A stretch of 26,481 nt of DNA from Candidatus Iainarchaeum sp. (GCA_017608995.1 JAFCEU010000020.1:1-26481), one strand, 5' to 3'; shown: positions 13,237 through 21,019, counted from the stretch's first letter. A program made the numbers and translations. Notes: generated from the letters alone by a model not told the origin.

Positions 13237-13698
13237 CTAAAGCATCCTTTCTATTAAGTCATTTATTTTTTCGCCACGATATCCAAGAGCGCCGCCAACC
13301 ACGAAATTCTTTTTGATACCCTTCCTTTCGTAACCCTTACTTGGCGGCCTCATTCTGAACATGGGTTTTATATTGAGCTTTTCAAGTATTTTTGGCTCTG
13401 CTTGCACCTTCTCTGCGAGTTCGCCGAATGATTTTATTGAATGTTTTTTAAGATATTCTAAAGTAAGCTTTTTATTTCCAGGAAGCCTTGCTCTTTTCTC
13501 AAGAAGCTTCTCTAGCGTTTCTTTGCTTATCTTGCCCCAAGTTATATAGTCTTTAACTTTCTTGAGCATATTTATAGTATCTTCCTTTTCCGGAAGAAGC
13601 ACAAGATGATTAGCTCTTGTAAGCCTAAGAAGTTTTAGCGTGGTCTCTATTTCTTCTCGCACATGCACTGTGCCTCTAATTCTTATTGCCGCGATCAT
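13237..13698 (-). CDS. rpl30: Large ribosomal subunit protein L30 (uL30)
   Basis: Archaeal long form, 153 aa, related to eukaryotic L7. It starts IAAIRIRGTVHVREEIETTL, contains LLRLTRANHLVLLPE (about 28-42), and ends with the Gly-rich RMRPPSKGYERKGIKKNF block. The ATG overlaps the S5 stop by ATGA with GGTGA just upstream. It is normal for the family. Confidence 0.96.
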   Translation of the reverse strand: MIAAIRIRGTVHVREEIETTLKLLRLTRANHLVLLPEKEDTINMLKKVKDYITWGKISKETLEKLLEKRARLPGNKKLTLEYLKKHSIKSFGELAEKVQAEPKILEKLNIKPMFRMRPPSKGYERKGIKKNFVVGGALGYRGEKINDLIERML

Positions 13699-14363
13699 TT
13701 GGTCACCTTCACAATCTTTCTTTCCATATCAGGTGATTGTTTAACCTTTAATGTCCTTCTAAGCGCGTCAATTGCTGCCCTCACAAAGTTCAATGTTGTA
13801 GAAGTATTACCTTTAGTTTTGCTCCAAACGTCCTTTATGCCAGCAAACTCCATAACGGGCTTTATTTTATTACCTACAACTAAGCCGGCACCTTTCGGCG
13901 CAGGAATGAGCGTTACTCTTACTGAAGCACATTTGCCGGTTACCTGGAACGGCACGCTATGCTCCTCGTTGCAACCGCACTCCCAGCTACCGCAACCTCT
14001 TTTTACTAATATCAGATTTAGCTTTGCGTTTTTTTCCGCTTTTCTTACAGCTGGCCACTTTTCTCTGTCTTTAGCCATGCCTATGCCGATAATACCCTTC
14101 TTGTTACCTATAAGCACAGCAGCTCTGAATGAGAACTTTCTGCCTGCGCGCACTACACGAGCAGTTTTTTTGACATCAATCACCATTGTTTGCATATCTG
14201 GTTCTAGATAATCAACTATTTCAGGTTCCATTATTTTCCTATTTGAGAGAAGAATCTCCTCTAGGGATTTTATCTTCCCACTCAAAACAAGCTTTCCAAG
14301 CTCAGTTCTTGGCACCCATTCTTTCAAGACTTCTTCTTTTTCTGCAGCTTTTCCATCAGTCAT
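13695..14363 (-). CDS. rps5: Small ribosomal subunit protein S5 (uS5)
   Basis: 30S protein at the mRNA entry, involved in decoding fidelity and helicase activity. It is 222 aa with an N-terminal WVPRTELGKLV typical of archaea/eukaryotes. The dsRNA-binding-like domain has GRKFSFRAAVLIGNKKGIIG (about 76-95), and CASVRVTLIPAPKGAGLVVG marks the C-terminal domain. GTGAT precedes the ATG. It sits between L18 and L30, as usual. Confidence 0.96.
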   Translation of the reverse strand: MTDGKAAEKEEVLKEWVPRTELGKLVLSGKIKSLEEILLSNRKIMEPEIVDYLEPDMQTMVIDVKKTARVVRAGRKFSFRAAVLIGNKKGIIGIGMAKDREKWPAVRKAEKNAKLNLILVKRGCGSWECGCNEEHSVPFQVTGKCASVRVTLIPAPKGAGLVVGNKIKPVMEFAGIKDVWSKTKGNTSTTLNFVRAAIDALRRTLKVKQSPDMERKIVKVTK

Positions 14364-14367
14364 ATAA

Positions 14368-14949
14368 TCACTCTCTTCCAGCTTCTTTTTCTATGGCTTC
14401 TTTTGCTTTTGCGAATAGCTCTGTAAGTTTTCTGGGCTCCATGTTTTCCTTTAAGTATTCAGAAAATCTTTTATTTAATTCATCATCGCTAAGCATTTTT
14501 GCGTAATTCTCTATATGCTTACCACTGACTTTATCCTCGCTTGGTAGCGCTTCTCCACTGTGAGAGATTTTCAAGCCAGCGTCAAGCGCACCTTTCAACG
14601 CAGCAAACACAACACCTTTGTGCATTGGCGTTGATAAACCTATATCTAGGACAGCTTCACTTATTCCTTTTTTAGTTGCAAGTTTACCTGCAAGGTAGCC
14701 GCAAAGGTATGCTGAAGGAATATTGCTTTTTCCAAGCCAGCCGTAGCGTTTTAAGTGTTTTGTTGTTATATGCACTGCGGTTTCATCTCCTTCCGGCTTG
14801 TAGTTAACCACCTGCACTATGCAATGCCTATTGGATCTTCTAACCACTAATCTGGGCTTGCCTGATTTCAGCAACGCAAGCCTCTTCTTATAGTTAGTAT
14901 GGCCTGTCCTGCGCCTTCTGAACTTGAGCGTTCTTACCGCTTTTGGCAT
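14368..14949 (-). CDS. rpl18: Large ribosomal subunit protein L18 (uL18)
   Basis: 5S rRNA-binding protein, 193 aa. RRRRTGHTNYKKRLALLKSGKPRL is cut here to its key part RTGHTNYKKRLALLKS (about 14-29); VRRSNRHCIVQVV and YLCGYLAGKLA follow, then LDIGLSTPMHKGVVFAALKG. The TAA of L19e abuts the ATG, and GGAGG inside the end of L19e acts as SD. The C-terminal helix is archaeal in length. Confidence 0.96.
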   Translation of the reverse strand: MPKAVRTLKFRRRRTGHTNYKKRLALLKSGKPRLVVRRSNRHCIVQVVNYKPEGDETAVHITTKHLKRYGWLGKSNIPSAYLCGYLAGKLATKKGISEAVLDIGLSTPMHKGVVFAALKGALDAGLKISHSGEALPSEDKVSGKHIENYAKMLSDDELNKRFSEYLKENMEPRKLTELFAKAKEAIEKEAGRE

Positions 14950-15393
14950 TTACTTCGCCTCCATCACAAATCTTTCGAGTTGTGCTTTGCTTCTGAAAAA
15001 GCCACCTTTTATCATGCGATATAGTTTGCTATACCCAAGCTTCTTCACTTTGTCTGGATGCTTCTCTTTAAGTTCTTTTAATAATGCTCTCTGTGCCCTG
15101 ACTTTATTTATCCAATCCGCTTTCCTATCTGTTCTTGCCTTTGCTGTACCTTTTCTACTTCCGTGGCCTTTTCGCCTGCCTTTCTTCTTCTGCTTTTCTA
15201 TTTTCCTTGCTCGACCTCTGCTCTGCTCGCCCTCTTTCCTCTTTTTGATTATACCGTTTTTTATAAGCTCTCTTATGTCATCCTTTGTTATGGCTTCCTT
15301 TACACTTTCAGCTTCTTCAGGGTCTATCCATATCTTCTTCTTACCTACTTTCAAAAGCCCTGCAGCTATTTCCTTTGCTTTTTCTGCTTTCAT
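14950..15393 (-). CDS. rpl19e: Large ribosomal subunit protein L19e (eL19)
   Basis: Helical 50S protein. AAGLLKVGKKKIWIDPEEAE near the N-terminus and the basic stretch GHGSRKGTAKARTDRK are diagnostic. The chosen ATG (15393) gives 147 aa. The GTG at 15402 overlaps the L32e stop and is part of the GTGAGG SD region, so it is a less likely start. It is followed directly by L18. Confidence 0.94.
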   Translation of the reverse strand: MKAEKAKEIAAGLLKVGKKKIWIDPEEAESVKEAITKDDIRELIKNGIIKKRKEGEQSRGRARKIEKQKKKGRRKGHGSRKGTAKARTDRKADWINKVRAQRALLKELKEKHPDKVKKLGYSKLYRMIKGGFFRSKAQLERFVMEAK

Positions 15394-15398
15394 ATTCC

Positions 15399-15923
15399 TC
15401 ACGCATTCAATATTTTTATTCCAATCTCATCAGCCTTCTTTATTATTTCCCCTCTTTTCTTCCTACCAACCGTGCTTGCGATTCTCGCAGCAACGTTAGC
15501 TCTGCCAGCAAGCATTTCAAGTTCTTTTGTGTTATGTATTAAAACTTCCCTGTAGCCTGAAGGATGCAAATATCGCAACGCTTTGCTTGTTCTGTAGCCA
15601 GTGCTTGGCGCTTTACCGTCCTCTTTTTTGAGTTTGAAGTCCGCCCCTCTTGGAACGCTAAATGTTGGTTTTTTCTTCTTTTTCTTTATCTTTTCCTGCA
15701 ACTTCTTTATTTCTGCATTTTTCTTCTTTTTCTCTTTTATGCTCTTCTTTTTGGCTGCAAGCTTTTCCTTTGCGCCCTTTTCAACCTTCTTCTCGCTTTT
15801 TTTAGCAACCACTTGCCCCTGTTTTTCCTTCCTGCCCTTCTTTTTAGCAGTTTTTCCTTTAGCAATGTCCTTCTCTTTTGTAGTCTTCTCTTTCGTGGTT
15901 TTCTTAGCTTTACTTTTGCTCAT
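15399..15923 (-). CDS. rpl32e: Large ribosomal subunit protein L32e (eL32) with long basic N-terminal extension
   Basis: The conserved L32e core occupies the C-terminal half: VPRGADFKLKKEDG, PSTGYRTSKALRYLHPSGYR (about 105-124) and ARIASTVGRKKRGEIIKKAD. Ahead of it lie about 85 residues that are almost only Lys, Glu, Ala and Thr, including repeated TTKEK and KEKKKK-like stretches. Archaeal L32e often has a variable N-terminus, but this is long (174 aa total). The frame has no alternative ATG close to the core, and it overlaps the L6 end by 14 bp, so the extension seems real. It may contact rRNA on the ribosome surface. Confidence 0.93.
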   Translation of the reverse strand: MSKSKAKKTTKEKTTKEKDIAKGKTAKKKGRKEKQGQVVAKKSEKKVEKGAKEKLAAKKKSIKEKKKKNAEIKKLQEKIKKKKKKPTFSVPRGADFKLKKEDGKAPSTGYRTSKALRYLHPSGYREVLIHNTKELEMLAGRANVAARIASTVGRKKRGEIIKKADEIGIKILNA

Positions 15924-16407
15924 GTTCTACATCTTTTCTTTTTACCCTTGTTGCAAGCTCAATATTTGCAGCAGTTTGCCCAACGTGCTCCTTATTTGTA
16001 CCTCTTATTATTACATCCTTGCCTTTCACTTGCACAGTGGTATTTTCTCCAATAATTCTTGCTTTCCTCGGTTTCTTTTCTCCAGTGAAGTTGGTTATTA
16101 CAACTTCTCTTCCGGAAACCTGCACATTCATTGGAAAATGCGAATGAATTATACGCATCCTATATTCATAGCCGCGCGATAATCCCTCTATAAGATTCAT
16201 TATGTGCTTCGCGATAGTATTCACTATCGCATTTGTTTTCCTTTTTTCATTTACTCCTTTTACAACAATGGTGTTATCCTCTACCACTATTTCAATATTT
16301 TTTGTTCTAAATGATTTTTTTTCTTCCTTCCCATTGTATCGTAGCATAACTGTTGAGTTTTTTACTTCGGCTTCAAACCCCTCTGGTAAAGTAATCCTCT
16401 TCTCCAT
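15910..16407 (-). CDS. rpl6: Large ribosomal subunit protein L6 (uL6)
   Basis: 50S protein near the factor-binding centre, with two duplicated L6 folds, 165 aa. The N-terminus MEKRITLPEGFEAEVKN, the middle IVNTIAKHIMNLIEGLSRGY (about 63-82) and VIRGTNKEHVGQTAANIE are family blocks. The GTG at 16416 opens the frame but is the GTG of the AGGTG SD; the ATG at 16407, 6 bases downstream, is used. Confidence 0.95.
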   Translation of the reverse strand: MEKRITLPEGFEAEVKNSTVMLRYNGKEEKKSFRTKNIEIVVEDNTIVVKGVNEKRKTNAIVNTIAKHIMNLIEGLSRGYEYRMRIIHSHFPMNVQVSGREVVITNFTGEKKPRKARIIGENTTVQVKGKDVIIRGTNKEHVGQTAANIELATRVKRKDVEHEQK

Positions 16408-16416
16408 CACAAACAC

Positions 16417-16806
16417 CTAATAAACATACGCTACTAATCTACCGCCTATGCCCTTTTCTCTTGCTTCCCTATGGCTCATTACTCCATGAGATGTGCTAAC
16501 TATGAGCAGACCAATATCTCTGCTTGGCAAATAGCGCTTTTCAAACTTCTCAAATTCATTTTTCTTTACCTTATAGCGTGGTTTTATCGCCTTGCAATCG
16601 TTAATCTTCTGCCAAAGCTTAACAACATAAATCCCTGATTTTCTATCATCTATATATTTGTAGTCCTCAATATAGCCGTGTTTTTTCATTACTTCTAGTA
16701 TTCTGCCAAGTAGCTTTGATGCAGGCTTGCACATACATTCTTTCTTTGCAGCCATCTCGCAATTTTTTATCGATATAAGTGCATCTGCAACAGGATCTGT
16801 TCTCAT
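16417..16806 (-). CDS. rps8: Small ribosomal subunit protein S8 (uS8)
   Basis: 16S central-domain assembly protein, 129 aa. It begins RTDPVADALISIKNCE and ends with SHREAREKGIGGRLVAYVY; IGLLIVSTSHGVMSH is the conserved C-terminal block. GGTGAT sits 3 bases before the ATG. It is 10 bp after S14 and 9 bp before the L6 ATG. Confidence 0.96.
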   Translation of the reverse strand: MRTDPVADALISIKNCEMAAKKECMCKPASKLLGRILEVMKKHGYIEDYKYIDDRKSGIYVVKLWQKINDCKAIKPRYKVKKNEFEKFEKRYLPSRDIGLLIVSTSHGVMSHREAREKGIGGRLVAYVY

Positions 16807-16816
16807 TCAATCACCT

Positions 16817-16966
16817 TCAATCATACTTCCTGAATCCAAGCTTTGGCGCATTGTGTTTGAAACAGCGCCAGCATATAACCATTCCGTAACGCTTCATTAC
16901 TCCAGCATATCTGCCACATATCGAACATGGTTTGCGCCATCGCTTCTTCTCCTTTTTCTTACTCAT
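16817..16966 (-). CDS. rps14: Small ribosomal subunit protein S14, zinc type (uS14)
   Basis: Only 49 codons plus stop; I found it by translating the gap between L5 and S8. The protein begins MSKKKEKKRWRKPCSICGRY and ends NAPKLGFRKYD. The zinc ligands C14-x2-C17 and C32-x2-C35 are all present, and the APKLGFRKY ending is the archaeal S14 signature. The ATG overlaps the L5 TGA by ATGA. Genes this short can be missed by length filters. Confidence 0.96.
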   Translation of the reverse strand: MSKKKEKKRWRKPCSICGRYAGVMKRYGMVICWRCFKHNAPKLGFRKYD

Positions 16967-17472
16967 TTGACCACCTTTATACCAAGTTTTTCTTTTGCAA
17001 ACTCAATTGCTTCTTCCTTTGTTATGCGGTGTTTTTTACCGACTTTTGCTTTCTTGTATTTTCTTCTCTTCACTCTATACCCAGGCCTCTCGAGAGCAAC
17101 TATCACATCAAAACCTATAATTCCAAGCTCTGGCTCATATTTTACTCCTGGTAGTTCAATGTGCTCAGCGACTCCAAATGCAAAGTTACCAAATTTATCG
17201 AATTGACTCTCTTTGAGTGTAAATTCCTTAGTTTCGAGCGCTTTTCTAAGGAAATCCAGAGCCTTTTTCCCTCGCAGCGTTACTTTCACACCTATCTCTA
17301 AGCCCGGGCGTATGCCCCATTTTGGTTGTCTCACCTTTGCCCTTGTTTTTACCGCTTTCGCTTGAGTGATTTTTTCGATAATCTTTTGTGCCTTCTGAAG
17401 CTCTTCGCCTGTTTTGCCAACGCCTACGTTTATTACAACCTTTTCAACCCTTATTTCCCTCATTCTGTTCAT
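16963..17472 (-). CDS. rpl5: Large ribosomal subunit protein L5 (uL5)
   Basis: 5S rRNA-binding protein of the central protuberance. IRVEKVVINVGVGKTGEELQ (N-terminus), QPKWGIRPGLEIGVKVTLRG (about 51-70) and LGIIGFDVIVALERPGYRV are diagnostic. The GTG at 17481 is part of the SD (AGGTG); the ATG at 17472 gives 169 aa. An ATG three codons further is also possible. It ends in an ATGA overlap with S14. Confidence 0.95.
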   Translation of the reverse strand: MNRMREIRVEKVVINVGVGKTGEELQKAQKIIEKITQAKAVKTRAKVRQPKWGIRPGLEIGVKVTLRGKKALDFLRKALETKEFTLKESQFDKFGNFAFGVAEHIELPGVKYEPELGIIGFDVIVALERPGYRVKRRKYKKAKVGKKHRITKEEAIEFAKEKLGIKVVK

Positions 17473-17473
17473 T

Positions 17474-18169
17474 TTATTCACCTATTACGAACACATTGTT
17501 TATTGTCGTCTGGAACTCTTTGTTTGTTGCCTTTATTGTAACCATCGCAGGCGCTTTCTCTGTACCGGGTTTAATCTCTTTCACAACCCCCTGTTCGCCT
17601 GCATGACTGCCGCCAATTATGTATACTTTCGCACCTGCTTGCATCTTTAGCACCTTTAGCACTTTCTGCTTCGGAAGTTCAAGCTTTAGTGTGTCATGGG
17701 GCTTTACTGCATTCTCTTCCATAATTATGTTTCTCCCATCGTTTGTTGTTAGTTGCAATTTTCCGCCCTTGACAGTGGTTTTCTTCACTACCTTAGAAAG
17801 CTTCACCACTTTGTCAACCTTTTCGATCTTCTCAGGCACAAGCCTGCCCTTTAAGTCATAAACCATTTTATAATCGTGTTCAATCCCATCTATTGATATA
17901 ATATCAAAAAGACCTATCGGGAATTTATGAGAGGTTCTCACAATACCATTTACCTTCACTTTTCTCTGTTTTAGAGCAACTTTAACCTCCCGCATTGTTT
18001 CCCCTATCTTTATCAAATCTCTCAACACAAAACCTAAAGGCACAGAAGTTTCCTTGTTGTGCGGACCCGGTTCTGTTTTGATCGCCCATTTCCCTTCCTT
18101 GGGACTAATCCACATTACCTTTGATACTACATACCTCTTAAGCGCCTTTGAACCGCCTTTTTTTGCCAT
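17474..18169 (-). CDS. rps4e: Small ribosomal subunit protein S4e (eS4)
   Basis: Archaeal/eukaryotic 30S protein, 231 aa. It has an N-terminal basic segment (KGGSKALKRYVVSKVMWI), an S4-like RNA-binding domain with KVKVNGIVRTSHKFPIGLFD (about 69-88), a central S4e domain with YDLKGRLV, and a C-terminal KOW motif (GGSHAGEQGVVKEI). AGGTG lies 6 bases before the ATG. It abuts L24 and is followed by L5 in the standard order. Confidence 0.96.
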   Translation of the reverse strand: MAKKGGSKALKRYVVSKVMWISPKEGKWAIKTEPGPHNKETSVPLGFVLRDLIKIGETMREVKVALKQRKVKVNGIVRTSHKFPIGLFDIISIDGIEHDYKMVYDLKGRLVPEKIEKVDKVVKLSKVVKKTTVKGGKLQLTTNDGRNIIMEENAVKPHDTLKLELPKQKVLKVLKMQAGAKVYIIGGSHAGEQGVVKEIKPGTEKAPAMVTIKATNKEFQTTINNVFVIGE

Positions 18170-18550
18170 TTATTTCACCTTCTCTTTCACTTCTTTTATT
18201 TCCTTCTCCCTATGCTTTACCCTTTTCTCATCGCTTCTATCAATACCTACTATCATGAGGTTTGAAGCGTTAAACGGTATTAGCACTTCAGTACCATCAA
18301 CCTTTTTCCTCGCGAGCTTTTCGATATAAACCCTGCCTTTTCTGAGATCAACCTTTGCAACCTTCCCTGTTTTGCCTCTATACTTTCCGCGCATAATCTT
18401 TACAGTGTCACCCTTTCTTACCGCTAAGCTTCTTCTCTTAAGCGAATCCCTAAGCTCCTTGCTGAGGTGAGCACTCACTAGGCGCTTCCTTTGGTGCAGG
18501 GGCATTTCTTTAGTTTCTTTCCTCTGCTTTGCGGGTTTTTTTGATACCAT
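18170..18550 (-). CDS. rpl24: Large ribosomal subunit protein L24 (uL24)
   Basis: Assembly-initiating 50S protein. The KOW motif VRKGDTVKIMRGKYRGKTGK (about 44-63) and the C-terminal IPFNASNLMIVGID are clear. The frame opens at GTG 18559, but this GTG belongs to AGGTG and the ATG at 18550 follows it by 6 bases; I use the ATG (126 aa). A Lys/Glu-rich tail (KEIKEVKEKVK) closes the protein. Confidence 0.95.
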   Translation of the reverse strand: MVSKKPAKQRKETKEMPLHQRKRLVSAHLSKELRDSLKRRSLAVRKGDTVKIMRGKYRGKTGKVAKVDLRKGRVYIEKLARKKVDGTEVLIPFNASNLMIVGIDRSDEKRVKHREKEIKEVKEKVK

Positions 18551-18560
18551 TTTAAGCACC

Positions 18561-18959
18561 TCATACTATGTGCTGAGCAATACCAGCCAGTTTTGGCCAG
18601 CGTTCAGCTGCCTCTTTTGCTATGGCACCTTTTATTTCGCTGCCTTTTGGTAAGCCTTTTTCATCTACAAGCACAACGGCATTATCTTCAAATTTTATGC
18701 GTGTTCCATCAGGCCTGCGATACTCCTTACAAACTCTGACTACTACTGCTCTCTCAACCTTTTTTCTCATCTCCGGCCTGCCTTTTTTCACAACTACAAT
18801 CACTAGGTCTGCAATACCAGCCTTTGGATTCATCCTCTTCTTCGCTTTGTGCCCTACAACACTAATAATCTCTACTTCCTTCGCGCCGGAGTTATCAGCG
18901 CAAGTGCATCTACTTTTTTGCGTTAAGCATTTTGTCTGGCTAGCGCTTATCGCTTTCAT
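18561..18959 (-). CDS. rpl14: Large ribosomal subunit protein L14 (uL14)
   Basis: 50S protein at the subunit interface. CTCADNSGAKEVEIISVVG (about 20-38), GIADLVIVVVKKGRPEMRKK and the C-terminal ERWPKLAGIAQHIV match archaeal L14. The frame opens at GTG 18968, again inside an AGGTG SD. The ATG at 18959 gives 132 aa and is used. It overlaps the end of S17 by 20 bp. Confidence 0.95.
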   Translation of the reverse strand: MKAISASQTKCLTQKSRCTCADNSGAKEVEIISVVGHKAKKRMNPKAGIADLVIVVVKKGRPEMRKKVERAVVVRVCKEYRRPDGTRIKFEDNAVVLVDEKGLPKGSEIKGAIAKEAAERWPKLAGIAQHIV

Positions 18960-19266
18960 CTGCTTCACCTAATACCTTCAGTACAACAAAGCTCTTCGTC
19001 TTACTCAACTTTCTTGTTTCACCTATAAGTACCGTATCGCCTTCCTTAGCGTTTACACACTCTGGGTTATGCGCATGGATCCTTGAGCGCTTTTTCTTAT
19101 ATCGTTCGAACTTTGGCACATATTCTATAAGCGTTCTTTCTACAGTGACAGTTCTTGTTGGCTTAGCACTTATAACCTTGCCGATGAAAGTTGTCCCTCT
19201 AACTTTGACGCTGCCGTGGTAGGGACACTTCTTGTCATTGCAAGCATTCTGTTTTTCTTCTATCAT
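18940..19266 (-). CDS. rps17: Small ribosomal subunit protein S17 (uS17)
   Basis: 16S-binding OB-fold protein, 108 aa from the ATG at 19266. The archaeal N-terminal motif CNDKKCPYHGSVKVRG contains two Cys. VISAKPTRTVTVERTLIEYV and RIHAHNPECVNAKEGDTVLIG follow. GGAGG lies 8 bases before this ATG, and the ATG overlaps the Rpp29 TGA by ATGA, which favours it over the TTG at 19281. Confidence 0.94.
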   Translation of the reverse strand: MIEEKQNACNDKKCPYHGSVKVRGTTFIGKVISAKPTRTVTVERTLIEYVPKFERYKKKRSRIHAHNPECVNAKEGDTVLIGETRKLSKTKSFVVLKVLGEADESDKR

Positions 19267-19559
19267 TTTACTTTCCTCCAAAAAACTTTTGTTCGATCTT
19301 CTGGTCTAAACATTATTTCTTTGCATTCAACTATTGTTTTTTCTCCTGATGGTAATTCTATCTGCAAAGTCACCTCTTTTTTTGGGAGTATTTCTTCGCG
19401 CTTGTTACTTTCAATCTTTATTGTATTTTTTGTTTCATCTATTATTATACCTTCAATTCCCTCCCTGCTCTTATCAGTACTTTTTACAACCTTCGCTCTG
19501 AGCCCTATAAGCTCATGAGCTAGGATGTTGCTTTTTGTTATGTTGTATTTTTTAAGCAT
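19263..19559 (-). CDS. rnp1: RNase P protein component 1 (Rpp29/Pop4)
   Basis: Archaeal RNase P protein that works with the catalytic RNA in trimming tRNA 5' leaders. It is 98 aa. NILAHELIGLRAKVVKSTDK is the family's N-terminal block; GIEGIIIDETKNTIKIE and KEIMFRPEDRTKVFWRKV follow, with an Sm-like beta-barrel pattern. It overlaps the eIF1 gene by 8 bp. Its place between L29/SUI1 and S17 is standard in archaea and ties tRNA maturation to ribosome supply. Confidence 0.94.
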   Translation of the reverse strand: MLKKYNITKSNILAHELIGLRAKVVKSTDKSREGIEGIIIDETKNTIKIESNKREEILPKKEVTLQIELPSGEKTIVECKEIMFRPEDRTKVFWRKVK

Positions 19560-19854
19560 CTAGGAGTTCCTCTTTGTAACCCATTTTTATAAGGATTTCT
19601 TTCGCCTTTTCCCTATGATCGCCCTGAAGTTCTATAACCCCGTTTTTTACTGTGCCACCGCAAGCAAGCCTCTTTTTGAGCTCCTTGCCAAGGTCGTTTA
19701 GGTTAACATTCTTGTCAAACCCTGTAATTAATGTCACTGTTTTTCCGAAGCGCCTTCTCGTAACTTGTAATCGTATTTTTTGTGATTCCTTTGCTATCTC
19801 GCCGCAGACGCAGAGCTCTATCGGTTGGCCGCACTTTGGGCATACATCAGTCAT
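19552..19854 (-). CDS. Translation initiation factor aIF1 (SUI1/eIF1 homologue)
   Basis: Start-codon selection factor acting on the 30S subunit, 100 aa. An N-terminal zinc-ribbon-like segment has C5-x2-C8 and C15-x-C17 (CPKCGQPIELCVC). The SUI1 domain follows with RRRFGKTVTLITGFD and KKRLACGGTVKNGVIELQGDHR. The ATG overlaps the L29 stop by ATGA. The position after L29 is usual in archaea. Confidence 0.95.
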   Translation of the reverse strand: MTDVCPKCGQPIELCVCGEIAKESQKIRLQVTRRRFGKTVTLITGFDKNVNLNDLGKELKKRLACGGTVKNGVIELQGDHREKAKEILIKMGYKEELLDA

Positions 19855-20081
19855 TTTTTACCTTTCACCTCTTTTTTGTTTGTTGTTTTACTCTTTTTTC
19901 TCTCATTAAGTATTGTAAGTATTCTTGCAACATCGCGCTTAATATTCCTTATCTTAGAAGGCTTCTCGGGCCTTGTTCCAGATTCGATTATGGCTCGCTC
20001 CTTCGCAAGCTCTTTTCTGAGTTTTGCGAGCTTTTCAATAGCTTCTTCATTGCTCATTCCCCTTATATCAGCGGCTTTCAC
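19851..20081 (-). CDS. rpl29: Large ribosomal subunit protein L29 (uL29)
   Basis: Two-helix 50S protein at the exit tunnel, 76 aa. IRGMSNEEAIEKLAKLRKEL and RNIKRDVARILTILNERK are the two conserved helices; the tail is Lys/Thr-rich. The GTG start at 20081 overlaps the S3 stop (GTGA) and has GGTGG six bases before it, so a true GTG start is likely here, unlike the SD-embedded GTGs in neighbouring genes. Confidence 0.94.
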   Translation of the reverse strand: MKAADIRGMSNEEAIEKLAKLRKELAKERAIIESGTRPEKPSKIRNIKRDVARILTILNERKKSKTTNKKEVKGKK

Positions 20082-21019
20082 TTCTTCCCACCTTTTTTAG
20101 TTTTTTTCTCTTTGCCCTTGCCTGCCTTTGTCTTGTGAGCCGCTTTGCCTTTACTTTCTTTTTTCTCCTTCACCGGCTTTTCCACCTTTTTCTTCTCTTT
20201 GATTTTTACCTTTGCCTGTCCCTTTTTCCCCTCAACCTTCGCTCCCTTCTTTTCACTTTGTGTTTCTTTATGTTTCCCCACTTTCTTCTTCGCAAGCTCT
20301 TTGCTACTCTCTGCCTGCTTTTCTTTGCCAACTTCCTGCTTACTTGGTTCTTCTTTCGGCGTTTCCTCTTTCTTTCTTTCGCTAACTTCTTTCTTCTCTG
20401 CTTTTTCAGCAGCGCCCTGCTCCAGGAATTTTTCAATACTGATTTTATCCGGGAATACAACTTCTGGTTTTATTATCCTTACCTTGATGCCTATGGCGCC
20501 TGGCTTCGGTACCGCTACGCCCTTTGCATAATCCACTAAATATGCCTGCTCGCCGGCTTTCTTCATATAACCTTTTGCAATGCGCTCCTTTCTTTTTCTA
20601 TTTCCTTTGCCTGCAAGCACTCCCTTGAGCACTATCTCTGCGCCTTGGGCACCGCTTGCCATAATATCCTCAATCGTTCTATATACCACGCTTCGCCAAG
20701 AATAACCTCTTTCGATCAAAGCAACCATTCTGTCTACGCAGGCTTTAGCATCAAGCTCAGGTTTCTTGACCTCATTTATTTCAATTTGCGGATTTTCAAA
20801 CCCAAACCTTTCGCTTATTTCTTTTGTGAGTATTTTTATTGTTTTGCCTTTCTTTCCAATTGCAAGGCCAGGCCTCGTCACGCTCACTATTATGCGAGTT
20901 GTTATTGGAGTCTTTATGACCTCCACGCCAGTGAAGCCAGCCCTTCTTAGTTCGTTTCGCAAGTATTCCTCCAGCTTCAGCTTCTTCAGCTCCTGTCGCA
21001 CAAATAAACGCTCTATCAT
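20078..21019 (-). CDS. rps3: Small ribosomal subunit protein S3 (uS3) with long charged C-terminal tail
   Basis: mRNA-entry protein of the 30S subunit. A type II KH domain with RPGLAIGKKGKTIKILTKEI (about 49-68, holding the GxxG) is followed by the S3 C-terminal domain with GAQGAEIVLKGVLAGKGNRK and VPKPGAIGIKVRII. From about residue 200 to 313 the protein is a low-complexity tail of Lys, Glu, Gly, Ser and Thr, far beyond the usual archaeal end. The tail is in frame up to the L29 overlap and shows no known fold. The ATG overlaps the L22 stop by ATGA. Confidence 0.96.
   Translation of the reverse strand: MIERLFVRQELKKLKLEEYLRNELRRAGFTGVEVIKTPITTRIIVSVTRPGLAIGKKGKTIKILTKEISERFGFENPQIEINEVKKPELDAKACVDRMVALIERGYSWRSVVYRTIEDIMASGAQGAEIVLKGVLAGKGNRKRKERIAKGYMKKAGEQAYLVDYAKGVAVPKPGAIGIKVRIIKPEVVFPDKISIEKFLEQGAAEKAEKKEVSERKKEETPKEEPSKQEVGKEKQAESSKELAKKKVGKHKETQSEKKGAKVEGKKGQAKVKIKEKKKVEKPVKEKKESKGKAAHKTKAGKGKEKKTKKGGKK

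Noticed and set aside
15655..15740. Long A/T runs in L32e and S3 as frameshift sites.
   Set aside because: The frames stay open and continue into the correct conserved cores, so no shift is needed.
20206..20460. An 84-codon Lys/Arg-rich minus-strand frame inside the S3 tail.
   Set aside because: It is the alternative frame of low-complexity Lys/Glu codons in rps3 and has no SD or homology.
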